62,462 bases of DNA, from NCBI RefSeq assembly GCF_014287815.1, contig NZ_JACOOQ010000019.1:1-62462 (forward strand), read 5' to 3'. This document shows, piece by piece, positions 61,869-62,462 of the stretch. The position numbers were made by a program, and so were the translations under genes. The stretch's first letter is position 1; each line of letters begins with the position of its first letter. Under the pieces are notes generated by a model. The model made no database searches. It was not told the DNA's origin and was given only the letters and a program-made list of their open reading frames with translations. This DNA comes from Clostridium lentum. GTDB taxonomy: Bacteria; Bacillota; Clostridia; Clostridiales; Clostridiaceae.

Positions 61869-61916
61869 GATAAATAAAATATATAGTATGAAAATCATTT
61901 TTAATACTAATATATA

Positions 61917-61954
61917 ATAAAAGGGGGATTAGAACTTAAATCCTCCTTTTTTTA
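61917..61954 (+). terminator. Terminator of the phn operon
   Basis: AAAAGGGGGATT pairs with AATCCTCCTTTT (one G-T pair), followed by T residues. Confidence 0.85.
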
Positions 61955-62048
61955 AATTATATTTTTAGGAGTATAAATGTAAAAAACAATAATAATTTAA
62001 AAATGCTATCAAATAAAGTTATTAGAGTGCTTATGTAGAATTATATGA

Positions 62049-62221
62049 TATCTAAAAAGCAGTTATAAAATTGTTGATTATATAATTCTTATAGTATATC
62101 TTTTAAAGAATATTAATACTACCAAAACTGAACTAAATAAATTTGTAAGTGATTTTGAAAATATTTTAAATAACTTTAAACCAAGTGTTCCAGCTAATGT
62201 ATATAGTAAAATATATATATC
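62049..62221 (+). pseudogene. Headless gene fragment cut by the right-edge element
   Basis: The frame from 62049 is open without a start codon and reads coding-like sequence (for example TELNKFVSDFENILNNF, then PSVPANVYSKIYI) before crossing into GC-richer, non-coding-looking DNA at about 62222; the first stop is in that DNA near 62285. It looks like a relic of a gene disrupted by the mobile element. I do not recognise the family. The adjacent 61955-62048 holds nothing I can name. Confidence 0.35.
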
Positions 62222-62391
62222 GAATAGCGGTGAATGTCTGCGGACTACACCTAAGGGAATCGGATGCGTCCGATTCTCTTTTTAAAGTACAGGAAAGTAT
62301 AAAATTTTCGATGGCTGAAAGTTAGATGTTATCTAGCATTCAGCCTTTAAATATGTTAAATTTATTAATTATAAATTAGAGGTTTTTACAT
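62222..62391 (+). mobile_element. Probable IS91-type element end with two hairpins
   Basis: Base composition jumps here (GAATAGCGGTGAATGTCTGC and following), foreign to the surrounding AT-rich DNA. A terminator-like hairpin GGGAATCGGA-TGCG-TCCGATTCTC plus T tract occupies 62255-62283. A second long stem-loop, GGCTGAA...TTCAGCC with inner pairing, lies at 62313-62345. Both precede the transposase start, the expected place for the terIS end of IS91-like elements. The assignment depends on the transposase call. Confidence 0.45.
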
Positions 62392-62462
62392 ATGAAAAAA
62401 GGTAAAATAAAAATAATACTAGAAGATCACTGGCATGGGTTCTTAAAAATATATGAAAATAA
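62392..62462 (+). CDS. Transposase N-terminus, IS91-like (cut by window edge)
   Basis: Only 23 codons are in the window: MKKGKIKIILEDHWHGFLKI then YEN. The ILEDHWHGFLKIY pattern resembles the start of the zinc-binding N-terminal domain of IS91-family (Y2, HUH) transposases of clostridia, which usually begin with a K-I-KxILxxHWxxFLxxY segment. ATG 62392 has AGAGG nine bases upstream. The rest lies beyond the window, so whether it is intact cannot be judged. Confidence 0.5.
   Translation, partial: MKKGKIKIILEDHWHGFLKIYEN

Noticed and set aside
1..62462. tRNA or rRNA genes
   Set aside because: No cloverleaf with TTCRA arm and no rRNA-like sequence was recognised in the intergenic regions.

Overview
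The window is strongly AT-rich and shows several Clostridium sensu stricto (Firmicutes, low-GC anaerobe) hallmarks: a natural FliR-FlhB fusion, a class III anaerobic ribonucleotide reductase, a CBS-domain pyrophosphatase, CtsR, Fur and NrdR type operators, and many TTG and GTG starts with strong GGAGG ribosome binding sites. A secreted dockerin-bearing metalloprotease suggests an animal-associated (gut or opportunist) clostridium. The species cannot be named from sequence reading alone.

Region 1 (1-27175) is a motility cluster. A sigma-28 promoter (129-155) drives fliB (flagellin lysine methylase) and a short flagellin. Then a nearly gapless run, 2566-25192, has no recognisable internal terminator: flgB, flgC, fliE, fliF-K, flgD, a TIGR02530-like gene, flgE, flbD, motAB, fliL, fliO, fliP, fliQ, fliR-flhB, flhA, flhF, flhG, a 20-codon remnant, fliA, two small membrane proteins, flgF and flgG. 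A second sigma-28-like promoter (25247-25273) precedes the large flagellin fliC. The run covers rod, hook, MS ring, export apparatus, stator and the late sigma factor. The C-ring genes fliM/fliN, the cap, the hook-filament junction proteins and chemotaxis genes are absent here.

Region 2 (27141-38708) is housekeeping: ppaC (minus strand), a SERCA-like P-type ATPase, a CapA-like surface protein, a decayed group II intron 5' end, thrC-thrB-ACT protein, and a cysteine desulfurase with thiI.

Region 3 (38709-46547) is the most unusual part. Two secreted proteins lie 17 bp apart: a 1953-residue M60-like zinc metallopeptidase carrying a dockerin, and a sortase-type cell-wall protein with a possible cohesin-like N-terminal domain, three Ig-like repeats and a 42-bp tandem repeat stalk. 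I propose a two-gene tethered-protease (mini-cellulosome-like) system.

Region 4 (46549-52994) is a metal-regulated cluster: an aspartoacylase-family hydrolase behind a consensus promoter overlapped by a perfect Fur box, then a five-gene NikABCDE/Opp-type ABC transporter behind a different 19-bp palindrome of Fur-family geometry.

Region 5 (52996-62462) holds a flavodoxin-fold reductase, two Hsp20 genes under a CtsR-like operator, nrdD under tandem NrdR-like boxes, a self-inhibited type Fic protein, a phosphonate-type ABC transporter (phnD-C-E-E), and at the right edge a gene relic abutting a GC-richer hairpin region and the first codons of an IS91-type transposase.
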